From: CAYMYN01 sp964394665
GTDB taxonomy: Bacteria > Planctomycetota > UBA1135 > GCA-002686595
Assembly (NCBI GenBank): GCA_964394665.1
Contig: CAYMYN010000018.1
Coordinates: 34,633-98,632, forward strand
DNA length: 64,000 nucleotides
Direction of reading: 5' to 3'
The notes under the pieces are model-generated. The model did not search any database, was not told the DNA's origin, and saw only the letters and a program-made list of their open reading frames with translations. Every line of letters starts with the position of its first letter. Positions within the stretch are counted from its first letter, which is position 1. The position numbers and the translations under genes were made by a program. This document shows positions 1 to 7,686 of the stretch, one piece after another.

Positions 1-607
1 CGGCGCGGATGCGCCGGACGCCCTCCTGGTAGCGGGCCTGGTGGTGTCGCTGCAGGCCGACGCCGACCTTGAGGTCGCGCGCGCGGGCCACTTCGGCCGC
101 GGCGAGCACCGCGCGCACGCCCGGGCCGTCGACGGCCACGGGTTTCTCCATGAAGACGTGCTTGCCGCGCGCGACGGCGTACTCGAAGTGCTGCGGGCGG
201 AAGCCGGGCGGCGTGGTCAGGATCACGACGTCGACCGCGCCGTCCAGGGCGTCGATGGCCTGCCGGTAGGCGTCGAAGCCGACGAAGCGACGTTCGGCGG
301 GCACCTGCACGCGCTCGCCGCGGTGCTCGCGCAACCACGCGAGGCAACCCTCCAGGCGATCGGAGAAGGCGTCGGCCACGGCCACGAGCTCGACCGCGCC
401 CGCGGTGGCCAGGGCCTGGGCCGCGGCGCCCGTGCCGCGCCCTCCGCAGCCGACCAGGGCCACGCGCAGCGTGCGGTCGCCCGCGGCACCGCCGTCGCGC
501 GCGAAGGCGGTGCCGGTGAGCAACGAGGCGCCCGCGAGGGCGGCCGAGCCGCCCAGGAAGGTGCGCCGGGAAAGGGGGGACGGGCGGGGATCGGGGACTC
601 GGGTCAT
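1..607 (-). CDS. Gfo/Idh/MocA family oxidoreductase, Tat-exported, C-terminus cut by window edge
   Basis: Only the first 202 codons are present; the frame runs off the left edge without a stop. The start is the ATG whose complement lies at 605-607. Residues 13-20 read SRRTFLGG, a twin-arginine signal, so the protein is probably exported folded. The Rossmann fold begins near residue 47 with VALVGCGGRGTGAA, and the family's catalytic-lysine segment is MEKPVAVD at 154-161. Members oxidise or reduce sugars, inositols or related compounds with NAD(P); the substrate cannot be read here. It lies 37 nt downstream of the FGE-like gene on the same strand and is probably co-transcribed. It is clearly a paralogue of the gene at 3034-4326: both share VGCGGRGTGAA and ERRFVGFDAY. 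No good Shine-Dalgarno sequence is visible. Confidence 0.9.
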   Translation of the reverse strand, partial: MTRVPDPRPSPLSRRTFLGGSAALAGASLLTGTAFARDGGAAGDRTLRVALVGCGGRGTGAAAQALATAGAVELVAVADAFSDRLEGCLAWLREHRGERVQVPAERRFVGFDAYRQAIDALDGAVDVVILTTPPGFRPQHFEYAVARGKHVFMEKPVAVDGPGVRAVLAAAEVARARDLKVGVGLQRHHQARYQEGVRRIRA

Positions 608-644
608 GGCGGGCGGGTGAAGGAGACGGAGGGAGGGGACGGGT

Positions 645-1769
645 TCAGCGCGCGCCGGTGCGCTGGCGGGCCTCGATGCGGCGCACCTCGTCGAGGTCGG
701 CCTCCCACCAACGGGCGGCCTCCTCGGCGGAGGGCTCGCGCAGCGGGCGCACGACGCGGAAACCGACGAAGGGCGCGTCGGTCAGGTACCAGATGCTCTT
801 GGGGAGCTGGGGGTCCTGCACCTTCCAGCCGCTCCTCGAGCGCCCGCGGGCCGCGCTGCGCAGGCGCGGCGCGTCGTCGTCCCACGAGCCGCCGCGCACG
901 ACGCGCGGGTACTCGGCCGTGGGCCACACGATGGGGTCGCGGCGCAACGCGCCGGGCTCGACCGGGTAGCCCTCGGGCGAGAAGCCATCGAGCACCCACT
1001 CGGCCACGTTGCCGTGCAGGTCGAACAGGCCGAAGGCGTTGGGCGCCTTGGCGCCCAGGGCGTGGTAGCGGTCGTCGGCGTTGTCGTAGTACCAGGCGTG
1101 CTCGCCGAGCCGCGCCGCGTCGGCGCCGAAGGAGTAGGCCGTCTCGCTGCCCGCGCGGCAGGCGTACTCCCACTCGGCCTCGGTCGGCAGGCGGTAGTAA
1201 CGGCCGGTCTTCATGCTCAGCCACTTGGTGTACTGGCGCGCGGCGAACTGCGTCATCGAGATCGCCGGGCGCCCCTCGACGCCCATGCCGAAGTCCATCG
1301 GCACGTAGGGCGGCGTGGGGCGCGTCACCGCGTCGGCCCAGGCGTCCTGCGCCACCTTCGACTCCGGCTCGCGGCGGCGCAGCTCGGCTTCGAGGCGCTG
1401 CATGAACGGGCCGTACTCTTCCCAACTCACCTCGCAGGCGCCGATCCAGAAGGGCGAGAGCTCGACCTCGTGGCGCGGGCCCTCGCAGGCCTCGCGGCCG
1501 GGCTCGTCCTCGGGGCTGCCCATCCAGAAGCGACCGCCGGCCAGGGGCAGCATGCGGAAGCTCGCCGGGCTGCCGGGGATCCGCTCGACGTAGGGGCGCA
1601 TCGCCTCGCGCGAGTCGGCCGCCGCGTCGGGCACCTCGAGCGGCGGGGGCATGCCCGGCGGCGCGCTGGGATAGATCGAGTCGTCCGCCGCGGCGCCCAG
1701 GAGCAGGGCGAGCGAGGCGGCCGCGAAGGCGGCGCGCGGGGAGCGCTGGGGGTGGGGACGCGGGCGCAT
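645..1769 (-). CDS. Exported SUMF1/FGE-domain protein (formylglycine-generating-enzyme-like fold)
   Basis: The predicted protein has 374 residues starting at the ATG at 1769; the frame is open further upstream, but that extension is low-complexity Arg/Ala sequence. An N-terminal hydrophobic stretch (about residues 12-28) looks like a signal peptide. The FGE-sulfatase domain covers about residues 70-342, with GGRFWMGSPEDE (78-89), RLPTEAEWEYACR (193-205), LHGNVAEW (251-258) and RGGSWDDD (292-299). True formylglycine-generating enzymes have a reactive cysteine pair near the C-terminus. Here the only cysteines I see are near 95, 112 and 204, and the end (GFRVVRPL) has none. A sulfatase-maturing activity is therefore doubtful; the fold is also widely used for other oxidases and lectin-like roles. 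It is divergent from the apbE gene, with 113 nt between starts. Confidence 0.88.
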   Translation of the reverse strand: MRPRPHPQRSPRAAFAAASLALLLGAAADDSIYPSAPPGMPPPLEVPDAAADSREAMRPYVERIPGSPASFRMLPLAGGRFWMGSPEDEPGREACEGPRHEVELSPFWIGACEVSWEEYGPFMQRLEAELRRREPESKVAQDAWADAVTRPTPPYVPMDFGMGVEGRPAISMTQFAARQYTKWLSMKTGRYYRLPTEAEWEYACRAGSETAYSFGADAARLGEHAWYYDNADDRYHALGAKAPNAFGLFDLHGNVAEWVLDGFSPEGYPVEPGALRRDPIVWPTAEYPRVVRGGSWDDDAPRLRSAARGRSRSGWKVQDPQLPKSIWYLTDAPFVGFRVVRPLREPSAEEAARWWEADLDEVRRIEARQRTGAR

Positions 1770-1882
1770 GTGGGGGGGCGGCGGGGGGCGGGCTCCGAAT
1801 CTATCCAGGTCCCCCGGGCCGCGGAGGGCCCATCCGGCGAGAATCCGTCCCCGCCGCGACGCGCGCTCCGCCGGCCCCTCCC
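1770..1882. promoter_or_regulatory. Divergent intergenic region presumed to carry both promoters
   Basis: This 113-nt stretch separates the starts of the FGE-like gene (minus) and the apbE gene (plus). Promoters for both transcripts should lie here by position, but I recognise no convincing -35/-10 pair or operator in its G/C-rich sequence. Confidence 0.3.
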
Positions 1883-3037
1883 ATGTCCCCGCCCCCGCCC
1901 CCGCCCACTCCGCGCCGGGCAACCCCTCGCCTCGCCGCGGCGCTGCTCGGCGCGGCGTGCGCCGTGGCCGGCTGCCGCGCGCTCCCGGGCCCGCCGCCCA
2001 GCGCGCTGGAGCGCTTCGCCTTCGAGCACGAGGCGATGGGCACCCGCTGGCGGATCGTGGCCTACGCGCCGGAGCGCGCGGCCCTCGTGCCGGCGGCGTG
2101 CGCGGCCTTCGAACGCGTCGACGCGCTCGAGCGCGCGCTCTCGGACTGGAACCCGGGCAGCGAGTTGCGCCGGCTCGACGCCCACAGCGACGCGGGTGCG
2201 CCGAGCGCACCGATCCCCGTCTCCCTGGACCTGTTCCGCGTGCTCGAACGCGCGCTCGAGCTCGCGCGCCTCACCGAGGGCGCCTTCGATCCCACCGTCG
2301 GACCCTACGTGCGCCTGTGGCGCCGGGCGGCGCGCCAGGGCGAGTTGCCCACGCCAGCGCAGCTCGAGCGCGCCCGGCGGTCGGTCGGCTGGCGCGCGCT
2401 CGAGCTCGATCCCGCGGCGCGCACGGTGTCGCTCCTGCGGCCCGACATGCGCCTCGACCTGGGCGGCATCGCCAAGGGCGACGCGGCGCAGGAGGCGCTC
2501 GGTGTGCTGCGCGCCCACGGGTTCTCCCGCGCCTACGTCGACGGCGGGGGCGATCTCGCGCTGGGCGAGCCGCCGCCGGGGGAGCGGGGGTGGCGCGTGG
2601 CGCTCGAGCCCTTCGGGCACGCGGCCCCCGAACCCCCGCGGGCCGGGGAGCGCCGCGTGGTGTCGCTGGCGAACGTCGCCGTGGCGACCTCGGGCGACGC
2701 GCGCCGCTCGATCGAGCTCGGGGGCCGCCGTTACAGCCACCTGGTCGACCCGCGCACGGGCCTGGGATTGACGGGGAGCCTCGCCGTGACCGTCGTGGCG
2801 CCCGACGGAGCCCAGGCGGATGCCCTGGCCTCGGCGGTGTCGGTGCTCGGCCCCACGCGCGGACTCGCCCTGCTCGAGCGCTTGGAGGGGGTCGAGGGCC
2901 GCGTCGTGACCCTGGTGGACGGCGAGCCGTTCCCTTGCGACACCTCGGGCCTGGGGCGGATGATGGCCCCCGCCCGCGGGGGCTCCGCCCCGGGGTCCGC
3001 GCCGTCCGATCCCGTCCAGCCCGAGGAACGACCATGA
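1883..3037 (+). CDS. apbE: FAD:protein FMN transferase (ApbE family), lipoprotein
   Basis: The 384-residue product begins with a proline/arginine leader and a hydrophobic segment ending in VAGC (C31), a lipobox, so it is probably a lipoprotein facing the periplasm. ApbE enzymes transfer FMN from FAD to a Thr or Ser of partner proteins such as Rnf or Nqr subunits. Family motifs are visible in order: EAMGTRW (50-56), a catalytic-core segment LGGIAKGDAAQ (193-203), VDGGGDLALG (219-228), SHLVDPRTGLGL (285-296), and the metal-site region DALASAVSVLG (313-323). Its TGA overlaps the ATG of the next Gfo/Idh gene by 4 nt, so the two are translationally coupled. The partner flavoprotein is not evident in the window. 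The call is secure; only the substrate is unknown. Confidence 0.93.
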   Translation: MSPPPPPPTPRRATPRLAAALLGAACAVAGCRALPGPPPSALERFAFEHEAMGTRWRIVAYAPERAALVPAACAAFERVDALERALSDWNPGSELRRLDAHSDAGAPSAPIPVSLDLFRVLERALELARLTEGAFDPTVGPYVRLWRRAARQGELPTPAQLERARRSVGWRALELDPAARTVSLLRPDMRLDLGGIAKGDAAQEALGVLRAHGFSRAYVDGGGDLALGEPPPGERGWRVALEPFGHAAPEPPRAGERRVVSLANVAVATSGDARRSIELGGRRYSHLVDPRTGLGLTGSLAVTVVAPDGAQADALASAVSVLGPTRGLALLERLEGVEGRVVTLVDGEPFPCDTSGLGRMMAPARGGSAPGSAPSDPVQPEERP

Positions 3038-4326
3038 ATACGTCCGATCGCCGCCCCGCGCCGCCCTCCCGCCGCGACCTCCTGCGCGCCGGCTCGGGGC
3101 TGGCCATCGCGGGCGCCGCCCTGCCCTTGGTGCACGCGGCGCGGCGCACCCCCGACCACGCGGACACCCTGCGCGTGGGCCTGGTGGGCTGCGGTGGGCG
3201 CGGGACCGGCGCGGCCCTGGAGGCCCTGCGCGCGGATCCGCAGGCGAAGCTCGTGGCGCTGGGCGACGTCTTCGCCGACCACCTCGAACGCAGCCTGACG
3301 ACGCTCCTGGCCCAGGCCGACGTCGCGGCGCGCGTCGAGGTCGAGCCCGAGCGGCGCTTCGTGGGCTTCGACGCCTACAAGGACGTGATCGAGAGCTGCG
3401 ACGTCGTGCTGCTCGCCAGCACGCCGCACTTCCGGCCCGCGCACGTCGAGTACGCCGTCGAGCGCGGACGGCACCTGTTCGTCGAGAAGCCGGTCGCCAC
3501 CGACGTCGTCGGGCTGCGCCGCGTGCGCGCCGCCTGCGAGCGCGCGCGGGAGAAGAACCTCTCGTTGGTGGCCGGCCTGTGCTACCGCTACGAGGAGAAG
3601 AAACGCGAGACCGTGCGTCGCGTGCACGAGGGCGCGATCGGCGAGATCGTGGCGCTCCAGAGCACCTACAACACCGGCGGCCTGTGGCACCGCGGCCGTC
3701 AAGAGGGCTGGAGCGACATGGAGTGGCAGATCCGCAACTGGCTCTACTTCAACTGGCTCAGCGGCGACCACATCACCGAGCAACACATCCACAGCCTCGA
3801 CAAGCTGGCCTGGGTGATGGGCGGTTTTCCGACCGAGTGCACGGCGAGCGGCGGCCGCAGCGTGCGCACCGACGAGAAGTACGGCGACATCTACGACCAC
3901 TTCAACACGGTCTTCGAGTGGCCCGGCGGCGTGCGCGGCTTCAGCTCCTGCCGCCAGTGGAGCGGCGCGTCGAGCGACGTCAGCGACCACGTCTTCGGCA
4001 CGCGCGGCACGGCGCGCCTGATGTCCCACCGCATCGAAGGCCAGAACCCCTGGCGTTGGCGCGGCGAGGGCCCCGACGACATGTACCAGAACGAACAGAA
4101 CGCGCTGTTCCGCTCGATCCGCGCCAACGAGCCCATCGACGACTCCGAGCACATGATCGGCAGCACGCTGATGGCGATCATGGCGCGCATGTCGGCCTAC
4201 ACCGGCCAGCGCATCACCTTGGAGCAGGCCTGGAGCTCCGAGGAGGACCTCTCGCCGCCCGCCTACGAGTGGGGACCCCTCCCGGTCGGCGAGGTGCCGC
4301 GCCCGGGCATCACGCGCTTCGTCTGA
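3034..4326 (+). CDS. Gfo/Idh/MocA family oxidoreductase, Tat-exported
   Basis: The 430-residue protein starts at the ATG overlapping the apbE stop. Residues 12-20 (SRRDLLRAG) form a twin-arginine signal. The NAD(P)-binding fold opens with VGLVGCGGRGTGAA (48-61), and the EKP catalytic motif lies at 151-153 within FVEKPVATD. The C-terminal alpha/beta domain carries GDHITEQHIHSLD (244-256), the His-containing active-site segment usual in secreted planctomycete members. Such enzymes act on sugars or amino sugars by redox or redox-neutral chemistry; the substrate is not readable from sequence. Coupling to apbE does not imply flavinylation, since this family uses nicotinamide cofactors. It is a paralogue of the gene at 1-607 across a divergent junction. 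Confidence 0.93.
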   Translation: MNTSDRRPAPPSRRDLLRAGSGLAIAGAALPLVHAARRTPDHADTLRVGLVGCGGRGTGAALEALRADPQAKLVALGDVFADHLERSLTTLLAQADVAARVEVEPERRFVGFDAYKDVIESCDVVLLASTPHFRPAHVEYAVERGRHLFVEKPVATDVVGLRRVRAACERAREKNLSLVAGLCYRYEEKKRETVRRVHEGAIGEIVALQSTYNTGGLWHRGRQEGWSDMEWQIRNWLYFNWLSGDHITEQHIHSLDKLAWVMGGFPTECTASGGRSVRTDEKYGDIYDHFNTVFEWPGGVRGFSSCRQWSGASSDVSDHVFGTRGTARLMSHRIEGQNPWRWRGEGPDDMYQNEQNALFRSIRANEPIDDSEHMIGSTLMAIMARMSAYTGQRITLEQAWSSEEDLSPPAYEWGPLPVGEVPRPGITRFV

Positions 4327-4364
4327 CTCCGAACCGAGCTCGAGGCTCCCCGACGCGTCGCCCG

Positions 4365-4380
4365 CCGCGGCGCGCCGCGG
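4365..4380 (+). terminator. GC palindrome downstream of the Gfo/Idh gene, possible terminator
   Basis: CCGCGGCGCGCCGCGG is a perfect 16-nt palindrome beginning 39 nt after the stop codon. It could fold as a 6-bp stem with a CGCG loop. No T-tract follows, so terminator function is only a guess. The rest of the interval 4327-4508 shows nothing I can name. Confidence 0.3.
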
Positions 4381-4508
4381 GAAGCTGGAGAGCGGATCGG
4401 CTGGGCGGATTCCCGCGGGCCGGCTAGCCTGGGCGCAGGGGGAGGGGGGATTCGCCTCTCCGCCTGGCGCACGTTCGAACCAGGGCTTTCGAGCACCGCT
4501 CCCGGAAC

Positions 4509-4514
4509 AGGAGG
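4509..4514 (+). promoter_or_regulatory. Strong Shine-Dalgarno AGGAGG before the propeller-protein gene
   Basis: AGGAGG sits 7 nt upstream of the ATG at 4522. It is the best canonical ribosome-binding site noticed in the window and fixes this start. Confidence 0.75.
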
Positions 4515-4521
4515 CTCCGCG

Positions 4522-7215
4522 ATGTCGTTCCCTTCCAGGTCGCTTCCCATCGCCGCGTCCGTCCTCGCGCTCGCACCGCTGCTCGCCGCCCAGTCGGGCG
4601 CGGGGTGCGAGTTGGCCTGGCTGCCGACCCTCGGGGGGGGCCCGGGGGTCGCAGGGGTCGTGGAGTCCCTCGCGGTCCACGACGACGGCTCGGGTTCGGC
4701 CCTGTACGTCGGCGGCGCGTTCCCCGCGGCCGGCGGCACGGCGGCCGGCAACATCGCGCGCTGGGACGGGCTGAACTGGTCGGCCCTGGGCGCGTTGAAC
4801 GGGGCGGTGCAGGCCTTGGTCTCCCACGACGACGGATCGGGCCCGGCTCTCTACGCGGGCGGCTGGTTCAACCAGGCGGACGGCTTGGGCGTCGGTCACG
4901 TCGCACGTTGGAACGGCAACGCGTGGTCGGGCCTCGGCAACGGATTGAACGGAGTCGTGCTGGCGCTGGCCGTGCACGACGAGGGCAGCGGGCCGGCCCT
5001 CTATGCGGGCGGTCTGTTCAACTCGGCCGCCGGCGTCCCGGTCGCGAACATCGCGCGCTGGGACGGCTCCGCCTGGCATGCCCTGGGAAGCGGCGTCAGC
5101 GACGCGGTGTATGCCCTGCTCTCCCACGACGATGGCAGCGGGGCGGCGCTCTACGTGGGCGGCGTGTTCTCCGACGCGGGCGGAGCGCCGGCCCAGGGCA
5201 TCGCGCGTTGGCGGGGCGGAGCCTGGAGCCCGGTCGGCGGCGCCGTGAACGGACACGTGCGCGCCCTCGAGGTGTTCGACTCCGGCAGCGGTCCCGAGCT
5301 CTATGCCGGCGGCAACTTCACCCAGGCCGGCGGCCTGCCGGCGAACCGCATCGCGCGCTGGGACGGCGCGGCTTGGTCGCCGCTAGGGGCGGGCGCCAGC
5401 GATCAGGTCTGGGCGCTTTCGGCCCACGTCGACGAGCTGGGCCCTGCTCTCTATGTCGGCGGCAACTTCAATACGGTGGACGGCATCCACAGCCCCCAGT
5501 TGGCGCGCTGGAGCGGGAGTTCCTGGTCATGGGCCACTCCCGGCCAGCTCAACGACCCGTTGAAGGTCCTCGAAGTCTTCGATGACGGCAGTGGGGAAGT
5601 CCTGGTGATGGGCGGCCACTTCGCGCACCTGAGCTGGGTGCCGGTGCGGGGTCTGATCCAGCGTCGCGCGGGCGTCTGGTCCGGTCTCGGCCGGGGCCCG
5701 GACGGCGCTGTGTCGCAACTGTGCGCCGCCGATCTGGGCAGCGGTCTCGAGCTGTTCGTGAGCGGGAACTTCAAGAACATCGGCGGGATCTCCGCACCAG
5801 ATCTCGCGCGCTGGAACGGGAGCACCTGGGTGGGGGTGGCGACCCCAGCCTGGGTTCATGCTCGTGACCTCCTCGCCTTCGACGACGGCAGCGGTTCGAG
5901 CCTCTTCGCCGCCGGGTGGCTGAGCGCACCCGGAAGCTACGGCATCGCGCGCTTCGACGGAGCGGCCTGGCATCCGGTCGGAGGCGGCCTGGACAACGTG
6001 GGGTGCGCCCTCGAGGTCTACGACGATGGCACGGGCGCGGACCTCTACGTGGGCGGGATCTTCTCCCAGGCCGGCGGAGGGAACGCCGCGCGCATCGCCC
6101 GTTGGGACGGGGCGAACTGGTCGGCCCTGGGGGTGGGGATCGGGATCGAGGGTGTGGTCGAGCACCTCCTCGCCCACGACGATGGGAACGGCCCCTCGCT
6201 CTTCGCTGGGGGCACCTTCTGGTCGATCGGCGGAGCGCCCGTGAATCGCATCGCCCGCTGGGACGGGAGCGCATGGCGCTTCCTCGGCACGGGGCTCGAA
6301 GGGGGGACCGCACAGACGAGGGTGTCGGCCATGGCCGTGTTCGACGACGGCGGCGGCCCACAGCTCCACGTGACCGGACACTTCGCCCTCGCGGGTGGCG
6401 TGGCGGTGAACCACGTGGCGCGCTGGGACGGCAGCTCCTGGCACGCCCTGGGCGCGGGTTTGGACGGCAGCGGGACGGCGCTGTGCGTCTTCGATGACGG
6501 CCGCGGGCCGGCGCTCTTCGTCGGCGGCTACTTCTCCACGGCGGGAGGCATCCCCGCGCAGGGGATCGCCCGCTGGGACGGCACGGATTGGTCCGCGCTC
6601 GATGGCGGACTCTCGGCGTGGCCGAATGCGCTGCTCGTGCACGAGTTCGTTTCCGGCGAAGGGCCCAGCCTGCTCGTGGGTGGAGCGTTCGGGAGCGTGC
6701 CCGACACAGGGGATAGCTTCCTCGCCCGCTGGGGCTGTGCGGACGGTGGCTCTCCCGGCACGCCCTTCTGCTTTGGCGACGGCAGCGGGACGGCCTGTCC
6801 CTGCGGCAACGCGGGCGCGGCGGGCGAGGGCTGCGCGAACTCGACCGGCCAGGGCGCGCGACTCTCGGCCAGCGGTTCGGCCAGCATCGCCGCCGCCGAC
6901 CTCGTCCTGCACGCGGCGGGTCTGCCCGCGGGCCAACCCGGGCTCTTCTTCCAGGGAACCCTGCGCGCGAACGGCGGCGCGGGCTTCGTGTTCGGAGACG
7001 GTCTGCGCTGCGCGGGCGGCGCGAACGTGCGTCTCCAGGTGCGCAGCGCGGACGGATCCGGGCAGGCGGCGACGAACCTGAACCTCGCGAACGCGGGCGC
7101 GGTCTCGGCGGGAGACACGCGCACCTACCAGAGTTGGTACCGCAACACGCTCGGCGGACCCTGCGGGTCGGGCTTCAACCTGACGAACGGCCTGGAACTG
7201 GTCTGGGCCCCCTGA
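4522..7215 (+). CDS. Secreted protein of 14 propeller-type repeats with a Cys/Gly-rich C-terminal surface domain
   Basis: The 897-residue product has a signal peptide (about 1-24, ending LLAAQSGAG). From about residue 47 to 745 it consists of roughly 50-residue repeats of the pattern hDDGSGxALYhGGxF...IARWDGxxWxxLGxG. I count 14, which fits two seven-bladed beta-propellers. Repeats 7-9 are the most diverged. After the last ARWG comes a distinct domain (about 750-897) with FCFGDGSGTACPCGN, FGDGLRCAGG, QSWYRN and CGSGFNLTNG. The same domain ends the FG-GAP protein at 41239-43116, and a diverged version ends 40162-41193. The repeats probably form a surface or secreted scaffold; no catalytic residues are evident. 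The gene stands alone. Confidence 0.85.
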   Translation: MSFPSRSLPIAASVLALAPLLAAQSGAGCELAWLPTLGGGPGVAGVVESLAVHDDGSGSALYVGGAFPAAGGTAAGNIARWDGLNWSALGALNGAVQALVSHDDGSGPALYAGGWFNQADGLGVGHVARWNGNAWSGLGNGLNGVVLALAVHDEGSGPALYAGGLFNSAAGVPVANIARWDGSAWHALGSGVSDAVYALLSHDDGSGAALYVGGVFSDAGGAPAQGIARWRGGAWSPVGGAVNGHVRALEVFDSGSGPELYAGGNFTQAGGLPANRIARWDGAAWSPLGAGASDQVWALSAHVDELGPALYVGGNFNTVDGIHSPQLARWSGSSWSWATPGQLNDPLKVLEVFDDGSGEVLVMGGHFAHLSWVPVRGLIQRRAGVWSGLGRGPDGAVSQLCAADLGSGLELFVSGNFKNIGGISAPDLARWNGSTWVGVATPAWVHARDLLAFDDGSGSSLFAAGWLSAPGSYGIARFDGAAWHPVGGGLDNVGCALEVYDDGTGADLYVGGIFSQAGGGNAARIARWDGANWSALGVGIGIEGVVEHLLAHDDGNGPSLFAGGTFWSIGGAPVNRIARWDGSAWRFLGTGLEGGTAQTRVSAMAVFDDGGGPQLHVTGHFALAGGVAVNHVARWDGSSWHALGAGLDGSGTALCVFDDGRGPALFVGGYFSTAGGIPAQGIARWDGTDWSALDGGLSAWPNALLVHEFVSGEGPSLLVGGAFGSVPDTGDSFLARWGCADGGSPGTPFCFGDGSGTACPCGNAGAAGEGCANSTGQGARLSASGSASIAAADLVLHAAGLPAGQPGLFFQGTLRANGGAGFVFGDGLRCAGGANVRLQVRSADGSGQAATNLNLANAGAVSAGDTRTYQSWYRNTLGGPCGSGFNLTNGLELVWAP

Positions 7216-7273
7216 TCTTCTACGGATCCGATCCTGCACGTTGCGCGCGGGATTTGCGCCGTAGTCGATCCGG

Positions 7274-7292
7274 CGCCGCCGATCAGGCGGCG
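7274..7292 (+). terminator. Putative terminator hairpin after the propeller-protein gene
   Basis: CGCCGCC and GGCGGCG form a 7-bp stem around the loop GATCA, 58 nt after the stop codon. There is no T-tract. Confidence 0.4.
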
Positions 7293-7470
7293 GGGCGGGG
7301 GAGGCCGCGTGTCGCGGCCGGATCGGGGGAGGTCCTCCTCCCCCGCAAGGGCAAGCAGCGCGGGCCCCGCGCTCCGCGTTGGGTTGCGGGTCTCACCCGC
7401 GCGGAGAGGCCCAGAAGAAATCGAGCGGACCCGGAGCAGACCCGCCAGACGGTCTTTCAGAAGGCTCTTT

Positions 7471-7494
7471 GGACGGCCGGCAAGCCGGCCGTCC
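7471..7494. terminator. Perfect GC-rich hairpin upstream of the giant glycosyltransferase genes
   Basis: GGACGGCCGGC and GCCGGCCGTCC are exact inverted copies separated by AA, giving about 10 bp with a four-base loop. It could be a second terminator for the upstream gene, a leader structure of the downstream operon, or an operator. It is preceded by, not followed by, a short T-rich stretch. Confidence 0.35.
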
Positions 7495-7686
7495 CGGGAG
7501 GGCTCGAATTCTGCTCACGATCTGAGGGACTGCTAGCGCCGATCGACGGCCAGCGCGGTCCGGGCGGGGCCACCGTCAGCAGGGGAGGCGGCTGGAGCGG
7601 AGCGCGCATTCCGCTCCTGGGAACGGCGTGCGTGGGACGTTCCGGCCAGCTCCAGCCCCGGGCGGGGGGGCCCGAAGAGGGGGACG

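Larger units (their letters stand above)
7216..7686. other. 471-nt intergenic region, no gene recognised
   Basis: The only open frame inside it (7309-7536) is Arg/Ser-rich and without family features. The interval holds two hairpins (7274-7292 and 7471-7494). A less GC-rich stretch at about 7395-7540 could carry the promoter of the following sulfotransferase-glycosyltransferase operon. No promoter motif is clear enough to place. Confidence 0.5.

Noticed and set aside
4460..4500. GTTCGAA core resembling a tRNA T-loop
   Set aside because: The flanking 5-nt arms do not pair and no acceptor, D or anticodon stem is found around it.
7309..7536. 75-codon frame in the 7.2-7.7 kb gap
   Set aside because: Arg/Ser/Pro-rich, no ribosome-binding site, and it contains a perfect hairpin; it looks like non-coding leader.
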